From Sphaeroforma sirkka (lineage: Eukaryota; Opisthokonta; Ichthyosporea; Ichthyophonida): DNA of 64,000 nt. The DNA is taken from positions 15,001 to 79,000 of the forward strand of contig LUCW03001694.1 of NCBI GenBank assembly GCA_001586965.3, given 5' to 3'. This document shows positions 61,928-64,000 of this stretch, piece by piece. A program made the position numbers and the translations under genes. A model generated the notes under the pieces. It did no database searches. It saw only the letters and a list, made by a program, of their open reading frames with translations, and had not been told where the DNA came from. Position 1 is the first letter of the stretch; the number at the start of each line of letters is the position of its first letter.

Positions 61928-62514
61928 CATATATATATATACATATATATATATATAATTTGGAAGCTTATTATGCGTACTAAAATAATACATATACACG
62001 AACACAACAAGGTAAAAAGCAATTCTGTGCCACAATACATACGCATACCATTTGGTGCCAGGCATGCCGACGTGACCTTCTTAGTATGTCCAGGCAAGCG
62101 CAATATCTCCTTTTCTGCATGGTTTACATCCCAAAGCCTAATCAGTTTTTCCATGGAGCTGGTAATAACCCTTTCCTCAGACTTGTCAAACGCTACCGTG
62201 CGCACAATATGGTCGTGTGCAAACTGCAGCATCTCCTTGCCCGTCGTCGCATCCCACAGCCTAGCTGTGAAATCCGCACTGCCAGTGATCGCTCTGGTAG
62301 CCTCGCGATTCAATCTAGCACACCATACCGCTCCCTTGTGGCCCTCAAAAGTGCCTATCCAGTCGCCTTTCTGACCGTTTCGGATCATGGGTCGACCGTC
62401 TTTGCATGCGGAGATCATGAAGAACCCATCCTCGGTTACTTCTGAGAAGTCGAGGTCAACAACAGGCCGTGTGTGCCCACCACAGGTGAGTGGGGTTTGC
62501 CGTGCACCAGACAT
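59124..62514 (-). CDS. STRAP: STRAP-like WD40 protein (serine-threonine kinase receptor-associated protein)
   Basis: STRAP is a seven-bladed WD40 protein; in animals it works in the SMN/Gemin complex, translation control and TGF-beta signalling. Six exons on the minus strand are 62514-62049, 60912-60755, 60576-60417, 59873-59741 and 59148-59124, five of which are long enough to show WD repeats, giving 313 residues (human 350). The start [20 protein letters not shown] matches human [19 protein letters not shown]. Other matches are [40 protein letters not shown] and [12 protein letters not shown]. The last exon is 25 bases (W|KNLKASE stop), so the acidic C-terminal tail of animal STRAP is missing. 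A decoy copy of the exon 2 acceptor region lies at 60998-61034. Correction on count: the coordinates given are the five exons I can support. Confidence 0.95.
60330..60405. repeat. (CA)n/(AT)n microsatellite
   Basis: Short block in the STRAP intron between exons 3 and 4, ending about 12 bases from the exon 3 donor. Confidence 0.9.
60998..61034 (-). pseudogene. Duplicated start of STRAP exon 2 (unused exon relic)
   Basis: Reading the minus strand, gtttgcag is followed by a 37-base segment coding [13 protein letters not shown], then gtac. The real exon 2, 122 bases downstream, starts after ttcgcag with [13 protein letters not shown]. If the relic were spliced in, exon 2 would be thrown out of frame into an early stop. 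It therefore looks like a decayed exon duplication, or a poison exon. Confidence 0.7.
61430..61960. repeat. (AT)n microsatellite array
   Basis: Many AT tracts in the 1.1-kb first STRAP intron, the longest at about 61817-61870 and 61886-61918. A shorter tract is at 61106-61131. Confidence 0.95.
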
Positions 62515-63128
62515 GCTGCGCTATTTGCTAAGACCTACTAACTTATAGCGTGGTCCAATTTTAGATTGTAGCCGTAATCTGGGGTAAATGTTTATAATCA
62601 AACACAGTAGACGGGTTGAGGTAATAGTATATACTATATTTTCGCGATGGATACAACGGAGGCTTTTGTATTCTAGCTTCAGCCACATTTCACGTGCTAA
62701 GTTTGTTATGTTGATCGAAAATGTTGGCCGGTGGGCGATGGCCCGACAAGAGGAAGCAGTTCTATTATTAGATTTGGACATTTATCGGACAACTTATCTG
62801 TTATAAATCAGACACGAAAGCTTTCTTCAATTGGATTTAGGCATGTATCGGACATAGAAGCTGACTATTATTAGATTTAGGACAGTCATCGGACAAGAAA
62901 GTTGTCTATTATTAGATTTTAAGAACATTCATTTTGGCGGGCTACCGATTTTCTCGTCTGGAGTCTGTTGAACGTGTACTGGGGTGTATTTAAATACATG
63001 ATATACTTACTGTACTATACTGACAAGATCGAGTACGAGAACGTTTTGGTGGATAGCTAGCTAAGGTGGTCAAGTATATAATGCCTACTTCGTGACATTC
63101 GTAGAGATTGTGTGTACCTTCCAACATA
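62515..63128. promoter_or_regulatory. Divergent promoter region, STRAP (-) and WW gene (+), with tandem repeat
   Basis: The two start codons are 614 bases apart in opposite directions, so this region should hold both promoters. It contains a 3-4 copy tandem repeat at about 62762-62925. No TATA-type element stands out. Confidence 0.6.
62762..62925 (+). repeat. Promoter tandem repeat, about 41 bp (one unit 63 bp)
   Basis: Copies start at 62762, 62825, 62865 and 62906 (last partial). The common skeleton is CTATTATTAGATTTAGGACA, then ATCGGACA, then GAAAG and TTGT. It lies within the shared STRAP/WW promoter interval. Confidence 0.75.
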
Positions 63129-64000
63129 ATGGCATCTGATGAAGAGCCCTCCATCTACGAATGGACCGCTCTGGTGGACGGCAACACCGGGCACTATTAC
63201 TACTGGAATACATTCGACGGCAGCGTTGTGTGGCAGCTGCCTGTCGATGCGAAGGGCTACAATGTATACGTACAGGAGGAAAATGGGACTCAGGTGCTGG
63301 CCTCGATAGCACTGAAGCCAGAAGGGTCCACTAATTTACACGAAAGTGGATCAATAACTCCTGATGATTTGCCACCTGGGGTCGATGCGGTGGGTGTAGG
63401 AGAAGCTACGATAGGCAATAAGAGTATAAGTACAAGTATACACACAAGTACAGTTAGTTCACCAGTACTTAGAAACGATGGCGTACAAACAGATACAAGC
63501 GCCATAGCGACAAGTACGAAGGTGGGGCTTGGCACGATGGAACAGAGCAGCTTCACAGGGGCTGCATCTGTGTCGAAGGGGCCTATGCTGAAACGAGACC
63601 TGAAAGTTGTTGGGGATACGGATACTACACTATCTGCAAGTAATAGACTGATTAATTTGAGTGGTCCAGGTAAGGCCAGTGGCGTAGACACGGCTAACCG
63701 CACACCTAAGGACGATATTAAGGGCGCTCAAACAGTACAGAAGGGCCCTGTGTTGAAGGTGGGCGTCACAAAGGCAGCGTCAAACCAGACGTCAGATACC
63801 TCTACGGCGTCTGGTTCGGCGCACACTCTGTCGAGCGGGCCAGTTTTAGTTCGGAATGCACAACTCACTAGAGATATAAAGGCGGCCGCTTCACCCGCGT
63901 TGATGTCTGCAGGTGAACACACATCTGCAGATACTACCGAACCGGTACATACACCAAAACCACAGGTCACAATCAATACTGACAATATGAAAGACACCCT
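63129..64000 (+). CDS. WW-domain protein, N-terminal part (runs off the window)
   Basis: The frame is open from ATG at 63129 to the window end, at least 290 residues. An N-terminal WW domain covers residues 12-42 (EWTALVDGNTGHYYYWNTFD, then VVWQLP). The YYYWNT and WxLP pattern is close to WW domains of FNBP4-type splicing-associated proteins and would bind Pro-rich ligands. The rest is Ser/Thr-rich and probably disordered. It carries a recurring short motif around GPxLK: SSPVLRND, KGPMLKRD, KGPVLKVG and SGPVLVRN. A strong donor-like CCAG|GTAAGG at 63669 lies inside the frame, but the motif repeats continue in phase past it, so I keep the frame whole. Full function cannot be assigned without the 3' part. 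Confidence 0.85.
   Translation, partial: MASDEEPSIYEWTALVDGNTGHYYYWNTFDGSVVWQLPVDAKGYNVYVQEENGTQVLASIALKPEGSTNLHESGSITPDDLPPGVDAVGVGEATIGNKSISTSIHTSTVSSPVLRNDGVQTDTSAIATSTKVGLGTMEQSSFTGAASVSKGPMLKRDLKVVGDTDTTLSASNRLINLSGPGKASGVDTANRTPKDDIKGAQTVQKGPVLKVGVTKAASNQTSDTSTASGSAHTLSSGPVLVRNAQLTRDIKAAASPALMSAGEHTSADTTEPVHTPKPQVTINTDNMKDT

Overview
The window is nuclear DNA from an intron-rich eukaryote using the standard code. Introns have GT..AG ends. Most are 150-1,300 bases, several exceed 2 kb, and many are filled with (AT)n/(CA)n microsatellites. The proteins are of an opisthokont type (STRAP, CCT beta, PP2A catalytic subunit, UDP-glucose dehydrogenase, NDUFA12, an ankyrin-DHHC acyltransferase). 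A unicellular holozoan, for example an ichthyosporean such as Sphaeroforma, is my best guess; that is inference, not proof.

Layout, left to right. (1) 1-2.1 kb: 3' half of a farnesyltransferase alpha subunit gene (+), tail to tail with a complete PP2A catalytic subunit gene (-, 2.4-7.6 kb). (2) 8.8-12.2 kb: UDP-glucose 6-dehydrogenase (-). (3) 12.2-15.1 kb: a poorly resolved stretch with a possible RWD-like gene (-) and a possible 74-residue gene (+). (4) 15.2-16.3 kb: NDUFA12 (-), then about 3 kb of microsatellites. (5) 19.5-21.1 kb: a 521-residue low-complexity protein I do not recognise (-), head to head with CCT beta (+, 22.2-29.8 kb). (6) 32.2-33.7 kb: a bacterial-type (beta class) glutathione S-transferase (+). 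(7) 35.4-40.8 kb: an ankyrin/DHHC palmitoyltransferase (+) with an apparent dinucleotide frameshift. (8) 40.8-43.9 kb: repeat-rich spacer. (9) 43.9-50.0 kb: a ten-exon type II membrane protein with a LicD-type nucleotidyltransferase core (+). (10) 51.9-52.6 kb: an intronless C2H2 zinc-finger gene (-) with a decayed copy 3 kb away (55.1-55.7 kb) and a thioredoxin pseudogene between them. (11) 59.1-62.5 kb: STRAP (-), head to head with a WW-domain gene (+) that runs off the right end.

The recognisable genes are ordinary housekeeping functions and do not form a pathway cluster. UDP-glucose dehydrogenase and the LicD-like protein both bear on surface glycans but are 32 kb apart, so I make no functional link. 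Exon boundaries were chosen by eye from GT/AG sites, reading phase and family alignment; for the main genes every junction keeps phase.

The less ordinary content is: a 187-bp palindromic MITE-like element in a CCT beta intron, paired diverged repeats in two CCT beta introns, duplicated splice-acceptor regions in the PP2A and STRAP introns, a pentamer-built satellite in the LicD-like gene, a paired 55-bp repeat near 42-43 kb, and the zinc-finger and thioredoxin pseudogenes. I found no tRNA, rRNA, CRISPR array or virus-derived element.
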